DNA of 64,000 nucleotides from Antedon bifida (taxonomy: Eukaryota; Echinodermata; Crinoidea; Comatulida; Antedonidae). Shown here piece after piece: positions 22,503 through 35,909 of this stretch. The notes below the pieces were generated by a model. It had not been told where the DNA came from. It was given only the letters and a program-made list of their open reading frames with translations, and made no database searches. The stretch spans positions 17,923,001-17,987,000 of the forward strand of contig OY727095.1 in the NCBI GenBank assembly GCA_963402885.1, read 5' to 3'. The position numbers and the translations under genes are program-made. Positions within the stretch are counted from its first letter, which is position 1; every line of letters starts with the position of its first letter.

Positions 22503-23722
22503 GGTTATCCGCACTTGGCGGATAACCCCTTGTTATTGTCAGGATCTTTTTTTTCTTTTTTTTTTTTTTTTTTTTTTTCTATATTCTTCTTTCTTTCCAC
22601 GAATTTTGTTCGCAGCGTATCTCAAATTCTGGCTAACATAAGATTGTATAACTTTGTCATAAGATTGACCTGCAGCTGTAGATGTGCAAGAAACTTTTTT
22701 TTAAGAATTTTGAGTCGCGCAGCGTAAGTTACGCGCGATTTTATGAATTTCAATGATTGATCATAGATTAAAAACCAAAAGTCATTTTGTATTGAAACTT
22801 GGTGAAAATTTAAGTCATATCAAGCACAAACTTTCTATGGATTAAAAATGGCAGGTTGCGCAGAAATTTACGCGCGCACGCGCGTTTAAAATTTTAAATT
22901 GCGAAAAATCCATTTCTAATCAACTTTCTACGCGTTTCATGTCATTTTGAGCATTTCAAAAATTCCCACGCGTGCGCAATATTTTTACGCATGCGTGCGC
23001 ACGTAGGGCAAAAACATGTTTTTTTTGCTTGATTTTTGTTTTTTCAGCCTTTTCTAGTAATTTTACCAACTTTCAAACAATTTCGACTTAAAATCACGTC
23101 ATACGAGCACGTAGAATTGAACAATTTGCGCGCGTTTTTGATAAACAATTTCAAAAATTTGTCAAAGTTATACCTTTTTTTAAACAGTCATAGATTCTAA
23201 ACTACATGGTCAATTTTTTTTTTTTTACATATTCTGAAAGTAGATGAGTTGTAGATATAGAATCATGCATCCATTTGGCTAACCGGACATTGTGACGTCA
23301 TCGTATGGCCACTCCAATATCAAATATAGGATTTTTGTCTCTTTCGTCATAGCTCATCACATTTAATAGAGCGCATCTCTACTTATCCATATTCCATTTT
23401 CCTCAATTTTGTAATATTGTCTAGGTCAATCAATTATCTTTTACATGATTTACCATTTTTAAAATTGTGATGACGTCATCATGTTCAAAAGCGTCAATAA
23501 CTTTGGTCACTTATTTTCACCTATTCTGCACTGTATGTAGTACGTATACAGTATATAGTGTTATACCGTATATGCTTAGACGTGACGCAAAATAGAGAGC
23601 GCACTAACATTTTTTCAATGGCATAATCGTTTTTCTGCGTGCAATATTCTAACGTATGACGTGCACGTGGCGTTTGCGCTGCGGATAACCTAACTCGTCC
23701 GTAGTGACGAGTTCAAATCTAG
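22503..23722 (+). mobile_element. Helentron-like unit H3, type A, complete
   Basis: 1220 bp, inserted in the T-run of H2. It has the standard type A head and tail. Confidence 0.8.
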
Positions 23723-23724
23723 TT

Positions 23725-23789
23725 AGTTATCCGCTTAGTAGCGGATAACTCCTTGTGATTGTATTGGATCAATATTTTTCTGTATTATT
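23725..23789 (+). mobile_element. Head of unit H4 (type B), interrupted
   Basis: The head is AGTTATCCGC-ttagta-GCGGATAACT. It is cut at TGTATTATT by unit H5 and resumes at 25375 with TTCTTCTTTC, ending at 26898. The unbroken arrangement TATTATTCTTATTTC is seen in unit H10, which shows a TT target. Confidence 0.75.
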
Positions 23790-25374
23790 AGTTATCCGCC
23801 GCATTCAGCGGATAACTCCTTGGAACTGTCCTGTTTCATCTTTTTTTTTTCTGTATTCTTCTTTCTTTCCGTCATTTTTGTGCAGAGCGTATCTCTAAAA
23901 CGTGTACAGTTAACATTCCATAACTTTGTCAACATATGGGCATTCACGTGAAGTTGTGCACCTCTTATTGTGAATGACGTCAGAGTTGCGCAACGTGAAT
24001 TACGCGCGTTTTTACGTTTTTCGCGTATTTAACATAGATCGAAAACCATATAACAATTTCAAATGAAACTTAGCAAAAGTTTAATTTTTATCATGCGCTA
24101 ACTTTCTGTGGACAAAAAATGACATGTTTCATACGAAGTTACGCGCGCACGCGCGTTTAAAATTTCAAAATGCAAAAAATCAATTACTAATCAACTTTCT
24201 ACGCGTTTCATGTCATTTTAAGCATGTCAAAAATTCCCAGGCGCGCGCAATTTTTTTACGCATGCGTGCGCACGTAGCGCAAAAAACTTTTTTTTTCGCG
24301 TGATTTATGTTTTTCCAGCCTTTTCTAGTAATTTTACAAACTTTTAAACAATTTCGACTTAAAATCACGTCATACGGGCACGTAGAATTGGATAATTTTC
24401 GCGAGTTTTTGATGAAAAAGTTAAAAAATTCGTCAAAATTTGTCAAAATTAAGCCTTTTTTTAAACAGTCGTAATTTCTAAACTGGACGGTCAACTTTTT
24501 GTGGATGACATATTCTTGAAGTTAATGAGTTGTAGATATCGGATCATGTATTAATATGGTTAACCGGACATTGTGACGTCATCGTATGGCCACGCGAATA
24601 TAAAATTTAGGATATTTGTATCTTTCGTCATAGCTCATCACATTTAATAGAGCGCATCTCTACTTATCCGTTTTCCATTTTCACCCCGATTTTGATACTG
24701 TCTAGGTCAATCAATTATCTTTTGCATGAGTTAAAAATATTTTAATTTTTATGACGTCATCATATCTAAAAATGTAAATAACCTTGGTCACATATTTTCA
24801 TCTTTACAGTAAATTTTAATCTGTTATAGCTCGTCAGAATAAAAAGTGATAATCATGATTACAACGTTTTCTGGAAGCTATTGGATTGTAGATACGAATT
24901 CATGTAAACATTTTGCCAATTGGATGTTGTGACGTCATCATATGGCCAGCTGAATAAAAAAAGTCGTATTTTCATATTTTGCGTAATAGTTCATCACATT
25001 TAAAAGAGCGCGCATCAATATTTTACGTATTTAAATTTCTTCTACACATTAATATGTGGTTGCTGATATAATTCCTTCCGAATTTGCTATCTTAGTGTTT
25101 CATTTTGATACCGCCGCCATGTTAAAAATTGGAATAAATAGCGGGTCCCGTAATTTCACCTATTCTACACTGTATGTGATATGTATACAGATTATACTGT
25201 GTATACTATATGACACAAAATATACAGCATTCAGCACTAACAACACATCATATTCTTCAGTTCAGGTAATAATGCCATAATCTTTTTCTGTGTGCAATAT
25301 TCCAACGTATGACGTGCATGTGGCGTTTGTCGTGCGGATAACTAACTCGTCAAAGTGACGAGTTTCATGTCTAG
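23790..25374 (+). mobile_element. Helentron-like unit H5, type B variant, complete
   Basis: The head is AGTTATCCGC-cgcattca-GCGGATAACT. It is about 1.59 kb long with the long (two-block) body and a tail ending TCATGTCTAG. Confidence 0.8.
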
Positions 25375-26898
25375 TTCTTCTTTCTTTCCTTCCTTTTTGT
25401 GAGGAGCGTTTCTCTAAAATGGGTAAACATAACATTTCATAACTTTGTCAACACATGGGCATTTACGTGAAGTTGTGCACCTCCTATTTTGAATGACGTC
25501 AGAGTTGCGCAACGTGACTTACGCGCGATTTTATGATTTTTTATGATTGATCATAGCTTAAAAACCAAGAGTAATTTTTTTTTTACCCTTTATGAAAATT
25601 TAAGTCATATCAAGGGCAAACTTTTAGTTAACTAAAAATGGCGTGTTTTACAAGAAGTTACGCACGCACGCGCATTTAAAATTTTAAAATGCGCAAAATT
25701 AATTTCTAGTCAACTTTTTACGCCATTCATGACATTTTGCGCATGTCAAAATTTCCCGCGCGCGCGAACAATTTTCCGCGTGCAGTGCGCACGCAGCATG
25801 AAAATCATGTTTTTTTCTATTAAATTGTGATTTTCCAGCCTTTCCTAGTCATTTTTAAAAAGATTGACATCATTTCAAATTAAAATGACGTCATACGTAC
25901 ACGTTGATTTAGACCATTTGCATGCGTTTTAGTTGCAAAAGTTACAAAATATTGTCAAAATTATGCCTATTTTGAATCTATTATAGCTCCTCAGGATCAA
26001 CCGTTACCCCCGAGTTTTTTAACTTAATATGTAAGCAGATATGTTGTAGATATGAATTCATGCAGAATTTTTTCCTTACGGATGTTGTGACGTCATCGTA
26101 TGGCCACACAAATGTAAAAAATAGGATTTTTGTCTCTTTCGTTATTGCTCATCACATTCAATGGAGCGCATCACGCTTATCCGTCTTCCATTTTCTCCGA
26201 GATTTTAATATTATCTAGGTCAATCAATTTTCTTTCGCATGAGTTAAAAATATTTTAATTTTTATAACGTCATCATGCCTAAAAATTTAAATTACGTGGG
26301 TCATTAATTTTATCTTTACAGTAAATTTTAATCTGTTATAGCTCGTAAGAATAAAATGTGATAATCACGATTAAAACGTTTTCTGGAAGCTATTGGATTG
26401 TAGATACGAATTCATGTGAACATTTTGTCAATCAGATGTTGTGACGTCATCATATGACAAGTTTAATTAAAAAGGTCAAATTTTCATATTTTGCGTAATA
26501 GTTCATCACATTTAAAAGGGTGCGCATCTATATTTTATGTATTCAAATTTCTTCTACACGTTAATATGTTGTTCCTGAGATAATTTCCTTCTGAAATTGC
26601 TATCCAAGTGTTTCATTTTGATACCGTCGCCATGTTAAAAATTGGAATAAATGGCGGGTCCCGTAATTTCACCTATTCTACACTGTATGTAATATGTATA
26701 CAGATTATACTGTTTGCATGTATATGCTATATGACACAAAATTGACAGAATTCAGCACTAACAGCATATCATATTCTTCAGTTCTTGTCATAATGCCATA
26801 ATCTTTATCTGTGTGCAATATTCCAACGTATGATGTGAACGTGGCGTTTGTCGTGGTGCGGATAACTAACTCGTCAAAGTGACGAGTTTCATGTCTAG
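25375..26898 (+). mobile_element. Body and tail of unit H4 (type B)
   Basis: It continues the head at 23725-23789 after the H5 insertion and ends with the type B tail TCATGTCTAG. Confidence 0.75.
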
Positions 26899-27520
26899 TC
26901 TTCTTCTTTGTTATTCTTCTTTCTTTCCCGGATTTTTGTGCGTCGCATATCCCCTATTGCTTGTGAATATATCTTTTGTATAACTTTGTCATTATATGGA
27001 CATTTACCTGAAGTTGTGCACCTCCATATTTTGAATGACGTTAGAGTCGCGCAGCGTAAGTTACGCGCAATTTTATGAATTTCAATGATAGGTCACAGAT
27101 TATAAACCGAAAGTCATTTTGTATTGACACTTGGTAAAAATTTAAGTCATATCAAGGGCAAACTTTCTATGGATTAAAAATGACATGTTTCACAAGAAGT
27201 TACGCGCGCACGCGCATTTAAAATTTTAAAATGCGCAAAATTAATTTCTAATCAACTTTCTACGCTGATCATGACATTTTAAACATGTCAAAAATTCCCA
27301 CGCGCGCGAAAAAAATTACGCGTAAGGTGCGCACGGAGCATGAAAATCATGTGTTTTTTTCTTGACTTATGATTTTACAGCCTTTCTTAGTCATTTTAAA
27401 AAAGATTTACATCATTTCAAATTAAAATGACGTCATACGAACACGTTGATTTAGACCATTTGCGCGCGTTTTAGTTGCAAAAGTGACAACATATTGTCAA
27501 AATTAAGCCTATTTTTAATT
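26899..27520 (+). mobile_element. Type C fragment lacking head and tail
   Basis: It begins TCTTCTTCTTTG and runs 0.6 kb of type C body up to CCTATTTTTAATT, where unit H6 begins. The remainder of the body is not found after any later tail, so part of this copy has been lost. Confidence 0.65.
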
Positions 27521-29104
27521 GGTTATCCGCAACTTAGTTGCAGGATAACCCATGTGATTGTAAATATCTTTTTTTTCATCTTCTTTGTTATTCTTCTTTC
27601 TTTCCCGGAATTTTGTTCGCAGCGTATCTCTAATACTTGTCAACATTAGATTATATAACTTTGTCAGAAGATTGACCTCTAACTGTAGATGTGCAAGAAA
27701 CTTCGTTTTATGATTTTAGAGTTGCGCAATGTGACTTACGCGCGATTTTATGAATTTCAATGATTGATGATAGATAAAAAACCAAATAGAATTTTTTATT
27801 GAAACTTGGTGAAAATTTAAGTAATATCAAGCGCAAACTTTCTATGGATTAAAAATGGCATGTTTTACAGAAAGTTACGCGCGCACGCGCGTTTAAAATT
27901 TCAAAATGCGCAAAATTAATTTCTAATCAACTTTCTACGCTGATCATGACATTTTGAGCATGTCAAAAATTACCACGCGCGCGAAAAAATTTACGCGTAA
28001 GGTGCGCACGGAGCATGAAAATCATGTGTTTTTCTCTTGAATTATGATTTTACAGCCTTACCTAGTCATTTTAAAAAAGATTGACATCATTTCAAATTAA
28101 AATGACGTCATACGAACATGTTGATTTAGACCATTTGCGTGCATTTTAGTTGAAAAAGTGACAAAATATTGTCAAAATTATGTCTATTTTGAATCTATTA
28201 TAGCTCTTCAGGATCATCCATGACCCCCAATTTTTTAAATTTAATATGCAAGCAGATATGTTGTAGATATGAATTCATGCAGAATCTTTACCCCTCGGAT
28301 GTTATGACGTCATCGTATGGCCACACGAATGTAAAATATAGGATTTTTTACTCTTTCGTTATTGCTCATCACATTAAATAGAGCGCATCTCGCTTATACG
28401 AATTCCATTTCCTCCGATATTTTAATACTGTCTAGGACAATCAACTATCTTTTGTATGAGTTAAAAATATTTTAATTTTTATAACGTCATCATGTCTAAA
28501 AATGTAAATAACGTGGGTCACTTAATTTCATCTTTACAGTAAATTTCAATCTGTTATAGCTCGTCAGAATAAAAAGTGATAATCATGATTAAAACGTTTT
28601 CTGAAAGCTATTGGATTGTAGATACGAATTCATGTGAATATTTTACCAATCAGATGTCATGACGACGTCATAAGGCCAGTTGAATTCAAAAAGTCATATT
28701 TTCATCTCTTGCGTAAAAGTTCATTGCGTTTAAACGAGAACGCATCTCACTTTTACGTGCCCAAAATTCTTCAAATTTGTATTAATGTAATTAATTAGAT
28801 AATTATCTTCTAAAATTGTTATTTTATATGTTAATTTGATGATGTCATCGTGTTAATAATTGGATTTAAAAGATGTGTCTAGTAATTTCGTCTATGCTAC
28901 ACTGTATATAACATATACAGTGTATTCTGTAAATACTGTAATATGATGTATGCTACAAAATAGGTACAATTCAGCACTGTAAACATATTTATTTCATGTC
29001 ATAGGATGGCATAATAATTGTCGAGGTTCATATAGTTTAAAGTATGTGCATGTTGCGTTTGCGCGGATAACCCGAACTCGTCAAAGTGACGAGTTCAAAT
29101 CTAG
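27521..29104 (+). mobile_element. Helentron-like unit H6, type C, complete
   Basis: The head has a 13-bp stem, GGTTATCCGCAAC/GTTGCGGATAACC (one extra A in the right arm here). The body is about 1.58 kb and the tail has the loop AAAGT and ends CAAATCTAG. Confidence 0.8.
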
Positions 29105-29106
29105 TT

Positions 29107-29161
29107 GGTTATCCGCACTTGGCGGATAACCCCTTGTTATTGTCAGGATCTTTTTTTTTTT
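29107..29161 (+). mobile_element. Head of unit H7 (type A), interrupted in its poly-T tract
   Basis: A type A head followed by a T-run. The body resumes at 30400 after unit H8 and ends at 31550. Confidence 0.75.
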
Positions 29162-30399
29162 GGTTATCCGCAACTTAGTTGCGGATAACCCTTGTGATTG
29201 TAAATATCTTTTTTTTCATCTTCATCATCATCTTCTTTGTTATTCTTCTTTCTTTCCCGGAATTTTGTTCGCAGCGTATCTCTAATTATGGTCAACATAA
29301 GATTGCATAACTTTGTCATAAGATTGACCTGTAGCTGTAGATGTGCAAGAAATTTCGTTATATGACGTTAGAGTCGCGCAGCGTAAGTTACGTGCGATTT
29401 TATGAATTTTAATTATTGATCATAGATTATAAACCAAAAGTCATTTTGTATTGACACTTGGTGAAAATTTAAGTCACATTAAGGGCAAACTTTCTATGGA
29501 TTAAAAATGGCATGTTTCACAAGAAGTTACGCGCGCACGCGCATTTAAAATTTCAAAATGCGCAAAATTAATTTCTAATCAACTTTCTACGCTGATCATG
29601 ACATTTTGAGCATGTCAAAAATTCCCACGCGCGCGAAAAAAATTATGCGTAAGGTGCGCACGGAGCATAAAAATCATGTGTTTTTCTCTTGAATTATGAT
29701 TTTACAGCCTTTCTTAGTCATTTTTAAAAAGATTGACATCATTTCAAATTAAAATGACGTCATACGAACACGTTGATTTAGACCATTTACGCGCGTTTTA
29801 GTTGCAAAAATGACAAAATATTGTCAAAATTATGCCTATTTTTAATCTATTATAGCTCCTCAGGATCATCCACGACCCCCAATTTTTTTAATTTAATATG
29901 TAAGCAGATATGTTGTAGATATGAATTCATGCAGAATCTTTACCCCTCGGATGTTATGACGTCATCGTATGGCCACACGAATGTAAAATATAGGATTTTT
30001 TACTTTTTCGTTATTGCTCATCACATTAAATAGAGCGCATCTCACTTTTACGTGCCCAAAATTCTTCAAATTTGATTTAATGTAATTATTTAGATAATTA
30101 TCTTCTAAAATTGTTATCTTTATATGTCAATTTGATGACGTCATCGTGTTAATAATTGGATTTAAAAGATGGGTCTCATAATTTTGTCTATGCTACACTG
30201 TATATAACATATACAGTTTATTCTGTAAAATACTGTAATATGATGTATGCTACATAATAGGTACAATTTAGCACTGTAAACATATTTATTTCATGTCATA
30301 GGATGGCATAATAATTGTCGAGGTTCATATGGTTAAGTATGTGCATGTTGCGTTTGCGCGGATAACCCGAACTCGTCAAAGTGACGAGTTCAAATCTAG
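29162..30399 (+). mobile_element. Helentron-like unit H8, type C with an internal deletion
   Basis: It has a type C head and tail, but is only 1238 bp long. A central block present in H6 (about 28390-28740) is missing after TTAAATAGAGCGCATCTC. Confidence 0.75.
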
Positions 30400-31550
30400 T
30401 TTTTCCATGTTATTCTTCTTTCTTTCCCCGAATTTTGTTCGCAGCGTATCTCTAATTCTGGCCAACATAAGATTGTATAACTTTGTCATAAGATTGACCT
30501 ATAGCTGTAGATGTGCAGCCAAGCTTTTCGACGATTTCGGAGTTGCGCAGCGTAAGTTACGCGCGATTTTATGAATTTCAATGATTGATCATAGATTAAA
30601 AACCAAAAGTCATTTTGTACTGACACTTGGTGAAAATTTAAGTCGTATCAAGCGCAAACTTTCTATGGATTAAAAATGGCAGGTTGCGTAGAAAGTTACG
30701 CGCGCACGCGCGTTTAAAATTTCAAAATTTGAAAAATTAACTTCTAATTAATTTTCTACGCGTTTCATGTCATTTTGAGCATTTCAAAAATTCCCACACG
30801 CGCGCATTTATTTTACGCGCGCGTGCGCATACAGCGCAAAAATATAATTTTTTCTCGTGATTTATGTTTTTCCAGCATTTTCTAGTAATTTTACCAATTT
30901 TTTTCCAATTTCGCCTAAAAATTACGTCATACGAGCACGTGGAATTGGATAATTTGCGCGCGTTTTTGATGAAAAAGTTCAAAAATTCGTCAAAATTATG
31001 CCTTTTTTTAAACAGTCATAGATTCTAAACTACAAGGTGAATTTTATTGTTTATTACATATTCTGAAAGTAGATGAGTTGCAGATATCGAATCATGCATC
31101 GATATGGCTAACCGGATATTGTGACGTCATCGTGTGGCCACTCGAATATAAAATAGAGGATTTTTGTCTCTTTCGTCATAGCGCATCACATTTAATAGAG
31201 CGCATCTCCACTTATCCGTATTTCATTTTCCACCATTTCTTTATATTGTATAGGTCAATCAATTATCTTTCGCATGATTTACCATTTTTAAAATTGTGAT
31301 GACGTCATCATGGTCAAAAGCGTCATTAACTTTGGTCACTTATTTTCACCTATTCTGCACTGTATGTAGTACGTATACAGTATATAGTGTATACCGTATA
31401 TACTTAGACGTGAAGCAAAATAGAGGGCACACTAACACCTTTTCAATGGCATAATCGTGTTTCTGTGCGCAATATTCTAACTTATGTCGTGCGCGTGGCT
31501 TTTGTGCTGCGGATAACCTAACTCGTCCGTAGTGACGAGTTCAAATCTAG
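30400..31550 (+). mobile_element. Body and tail of unit H7 (type A)
   Basis: It resumes with TTTTTCC...TTCTTCTTTC and ends AACTCGTC-cgtagt-GACGAGTT-CAAATCTAG. Confidence 0.75.
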
Positions 31551-32718
31551 TTTTTCTTTTTTTTTTTTTTTTTCTATATTCTTCTTTCTTTCCACGAATT
31601 TTGTTCGCAGCGTATCTCAAATTCTGGATAACATAAGATTGTATAACTTTGTCATAAGATTGACCTGCAGCTGTAGATGTGCAAGAAACTTTTTTTTATG
31701 AATTTTGAGTCGCGCAGCGTAAGATACGCGCGATTTTATGAATTTCGCGTATTTAACATAGACTAAAAACCAAAAGTCATTTTGTAATGACACTTGGTGA
31801 ACATTTAAGTCATATCAAGGGCAAACTTTCTATGGATTAAAAATGGCATGTTTCACAGAAAGTTACGCGCGCACGCGCGTTTAAAATTTCAAAATGCGAA
31901 AAATCAACTTCTAATCAACTTTCTACGCGTTTCATGTCATTTTGAGCATTTCAAAAATTCCCACGCACGCGCAATTATTTTACGCGCGCGTGCGCATACA
32001 GCGCACAAATATAATTTTTTTGCGTGATTTATGTTTTTCCAGCCTTTTCTAGTAATTTAACAAATTTTTTAACAATTTCGCCTTAAAATCACGTCATACG
32101 AGCACGTGGAATTGGATAATTTGCGCGCGTTTTTGATGAAAAAGTTCAAAAATTCGTCAAAATTATGCTTTTTTTTAAACAGTTATAGATTCTAAACTAC
32201 AAGGTGAATTTTATTGTTTATTACATATTCTGAAAGTAGATGAGTTGTAGATATCGAATCATGCATCGATATGGCTAACCGGATATTGTGACGTCATCGT
32301 ATGGCCACTCGAATATAAAATAGAGGATTTTTGTCTCTTTCGTCATAGCTCATCACATTTAATAGAGCGCATCTCCACTTATCCGTATTTCATTTTCCTC
32401 CATGTTTTTATATTGCCTAGGTCAATCAATTATCTTTCGCATGATTTACCATTTTTAAATTTTTTGTGACGTCATCATGTCCGAAGGCGTCAATAACTTT
32501 GGTCACTTATTTTCATCTATTCTTCACTGTATGTAGTACGTATACAGTATATAGTGTATACCGTATATACTTTGACGTGAAGCAAAATAGAGGGCGCACA
32601 AACATTTTTTTCAATAGCATAATCGTTTTTCTGCGCGCAATATTCTAACGTATGACGTGCGCGTGGCGTTTGCGCTGCGGATAACCTAACTCGTCCGTAG
32701 TGACGAGTTCAAATCTAG
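31551..32718 (+). mobile_element. Body and tail of unit H2 (type A)
   Basis: It resumes in a T-run (TTTTTC then poly-T) and closes with a type A tail, matching the head at 22448-22502. Confidence 0.7.
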
Positions 32719-32720
32719 TT

Positions 32721-34318
32721 AGTTATCCGCTTAGTAGCGGATAACTCCTTGTAACTGTCCTGTTTCATCATCTTTTTTTTTTTCTGTATTCTTCTTTCTT
32801 TCTGTCATTTTTGTGTCACGCGTAACTCAAAAACGTGTAAACATAACATTTTATAACTTTGTCAACATGTGGGCGTTCACGTGAAGTTGTGCACCCGCTA
32901 TTGTGAATGACGTCAGAGTTGCGCAACGTGACTTACGCGCGTTTTTATGAATTTCGCGTATTTAACATAGATCGAAAACCATATAACATTTTAATTTGAA
33001 ACTTAGAAAAAGTTTAAGTTATATCTTGCGCTAACTGACTGTGAGGAAAAAATGGCATGTTTTACACGAAGTTACGCGCGCACGCACGTTTAAAATTTCA
33101 AAATGCGAAAAATCAATTTCTAATCAACTTTCTACGCGTTTTATGTCATTTTGAGCATGTCAAAAATTCTCACACGCGCGCATATTTTTATGCGCGCGGT
33201 GCGCACGTAGCGTTAAAAACAATTTTTTCCTCGTGATTTATGTTTTTCCAGCCTTTTCAAGTAATTTTACCAACTTTTAAACAATTTCGACTTAAAATTA
33301 ACGTCATACCAGCACGTCGAATTGGATAATTTACGTACGTTTTTGATGAAAAAGTTCAAAAATTCCTTAAAATTTGTCAAAATTATACCTTTTTTAAAAC
33401 AGTCGTAGTTTCTAAACTAAACGGTAAAAGTTATTTTTATTACGTATTCTGGAAGATGATGAGTTGTAGATATCGTATCATGCATCAATATTGCTAACAG
33501 GACATTGTGACGTCATCGTATGGCCATGCGAATATAAAATATAGGATTTTTGTATCTTTTGTCATAGAGCATCACATTTAATAGAGCGCATCTTCGCTTA
33601 TCCGTTTTTCATTTTAACCCAGATTTTGATATTTTTTAGGTCAATCAACTACCTTTCGCATGGGTTAAAAATATTTTAATTTTTTTGACGTCATCATGTC
33701 TAAAAATGTAAATAACGTGGGTCACTTATTTTCATCTTTACAGTAACTTTCAATCTGTTATAGCTCGTCAGAATAAAAAGCGGTAATCATGATTAAAACG
33801 TTTTCTGGAAGCTATTGTATTGTAAATACGAATTCATATCAAAATTTTTCCAATCCGACGTTGTGACGTCATCATATGGCCAGTTGAACAAAAAAAATTG
33901 TATTTTCATCTTTTGCGTCATAGTTCATCACATTTAAAAGAGCGCGCATCTATATTTTACGTATTCAAATTTCTTCTACATGTTAATATGTTGTTGCTGA
34001 GATAATATCCTTCCGAAATTGGTATTTTAGTGTTTCATTTTGATACCGTCGCCATGTTAAAAAATGGAATAAATGGCGGGTCCCGCAATTTCACCTATTC
34101 TACACTGTATGTAATATGTATACAGATTATACTGTTTATACTGTATATACTATATGACACAAAATTGACAGAATTCAGCACTAACAACATATCATATTCT
34201 TCAGATCAGTTCATAATGCCATAATCTGTTTCTGGGTGCAAAATTCTAACGTATGACGTGCACGTGGCGTTTGTCGTGCGGATAACTAACTCGTCAAAGT
34301 GACGAGTTTCATGTCTAG
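32721..34318 (+). mobile_element. Helentron-like unit H9, type B, complete
   Basis: It has a type B head and tail and is about 1.6 kb long, following H2 directly after CTAG-TT. Confidence 0.8.
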
Positions 34319-34320
34319 TT

Positions 34321-35909
34321 AGTTATCCGCTTAGTAGCGGATAACTCCTTGTTATTGTAGTGGATCATTATTTTTTTTCTGTATTATTCTTATTTCTTTC
34401 CCGTTTTTTTGTGGCTCACGTATCTCTAAAATGTGTAAACATAATATTTCATAACTTTGACAACATGTGGGCATTTACGTGAAGTTGTGCACCTCCTATT
34501 TTGAATGACGTCAGAGTTGCGCAACGTGACTTACGCGCGATTTTATGATTTTTAATGATTGATCATAGCTTAAAAACCAAGCGTAATTTTTTTTTTACCC
34601 TTTATGAAAATTTAAGTCATATCAAGGGCAAACTTTTAGTTAACTAAAAATGGCGTGTTTTACAAGAAGTTACGCGCGCACGCGCATTTAAAATTTTAAA
34701 ATGCGCAAAATTAATTTCTAATAAACTTTTTACGCCATTCATGACATTTTGCGCATGTCAAAATTTCCCGCGCGCGCGAACAATTTTACGCGTGCAGTGC
34801 GCACGCAGCATGAAAATCATGTTTTTTTCTATTAAATTGTGATTTTCCAGCCTTTCCTAGTCATTTTTAAAAAGATTGACATCATTTCAAATTAAAATGA
34901 CGTCATACGTACACGTTGATTTAGACCATTTGCATGCGTTTTAGTTGCAAAAGTTACAAAATATTGTCAAAATTATGCCTATTTTGAATCTATTATAGCT
35001 CCTCAGGATCAACCGTTACCCCCGAGTTTTTTAACTTAATATGTAAGCAGATATGTTGTAGATATGAATTCATGCAGAATTTTTTCCTTACGGATGTTGT
35101 GACGTCATCGTATGGCCACACAAATTTAAAAAATAGGATTTTTGTCTCTTTCGTTATTGCTCATCACATTCAATGGAGCGCATCACGCTTATCCGTCTTC
35201 CATTTTCTCCGAGATTTTAATATTATCTAGGTCAATCAACTATCTTTCGCATGAGTTAAAAATATTTTAATTTTTATAACGTCATCATGCCTAAAAATTT
35301 AAATTACGTGGGTCATTAATTTTATCTTTACAGTAAATTTTAATCTGTTATAGCTCGTAAGAATAAAATGTGATAATCACGATTAAAACGTTTTCTGGAA
35401 GCTATTGGATTGTAGATGCGAACTTATGTGAACATTTTGTCAATCAGATGTAGTGACGTCATCATATGGCCAGTTGAATAAAAAAAGTCGTATTTTCATA
35501 TTTTGCGTCATAGTTCATCACATTTAAAAGAGCGCGCATCTATATTTTACGTATCCAAATTTCTTCTACACGCTAATATGTTGTTGCTGAGATAATATCC
35601 TTCCAAAATTGGTATTTTAGTGTTTCATTTTGATACCGTCGCCATGTTAAAAAATGGAATAAATGGCGGGTCCCGTAATTTCACCTATTCTACACTGTAT
35701 GTAATATGTATACAGATTATACTGTTTATACTGTATATACTATATGACACAAAATTGACAGAATTCAGCACTAACAACATATCATATTCTTCAGATCAGG
35801 TCATAATGCCATACTCTTTTTCTGGGTGCAAAATTCTAACGTATGACGTGCACGTGGCGTTTGTCGTGCGGATAACTAACTCGTCCGTAGTGACGAGTTT
35901 CATGTCTAG
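34321..35909 (+). mobile_element. Helentron-like unit H10, type B with chimeric tail
   Basis: The head and body are type B. The 3' hairpin has the type A loop (CGTAGT) but is followed by the type B end TTTCATGTCTAG, which points to recombination or copy-switching between types. Confidence 0.8.

Noticed and set aside
22446-22727. Plus-strand ORFs reading LADNPLLLSG-SF-poly-F at the element heads (also near 40715, 41933, 43252, 45974)
   Set aside because: They are translations of the 5' hairpin plus poly-T tract of the Helentron-like elements. The phenylalanine runs come from the T-run, and the frames do not continue into the bodies.
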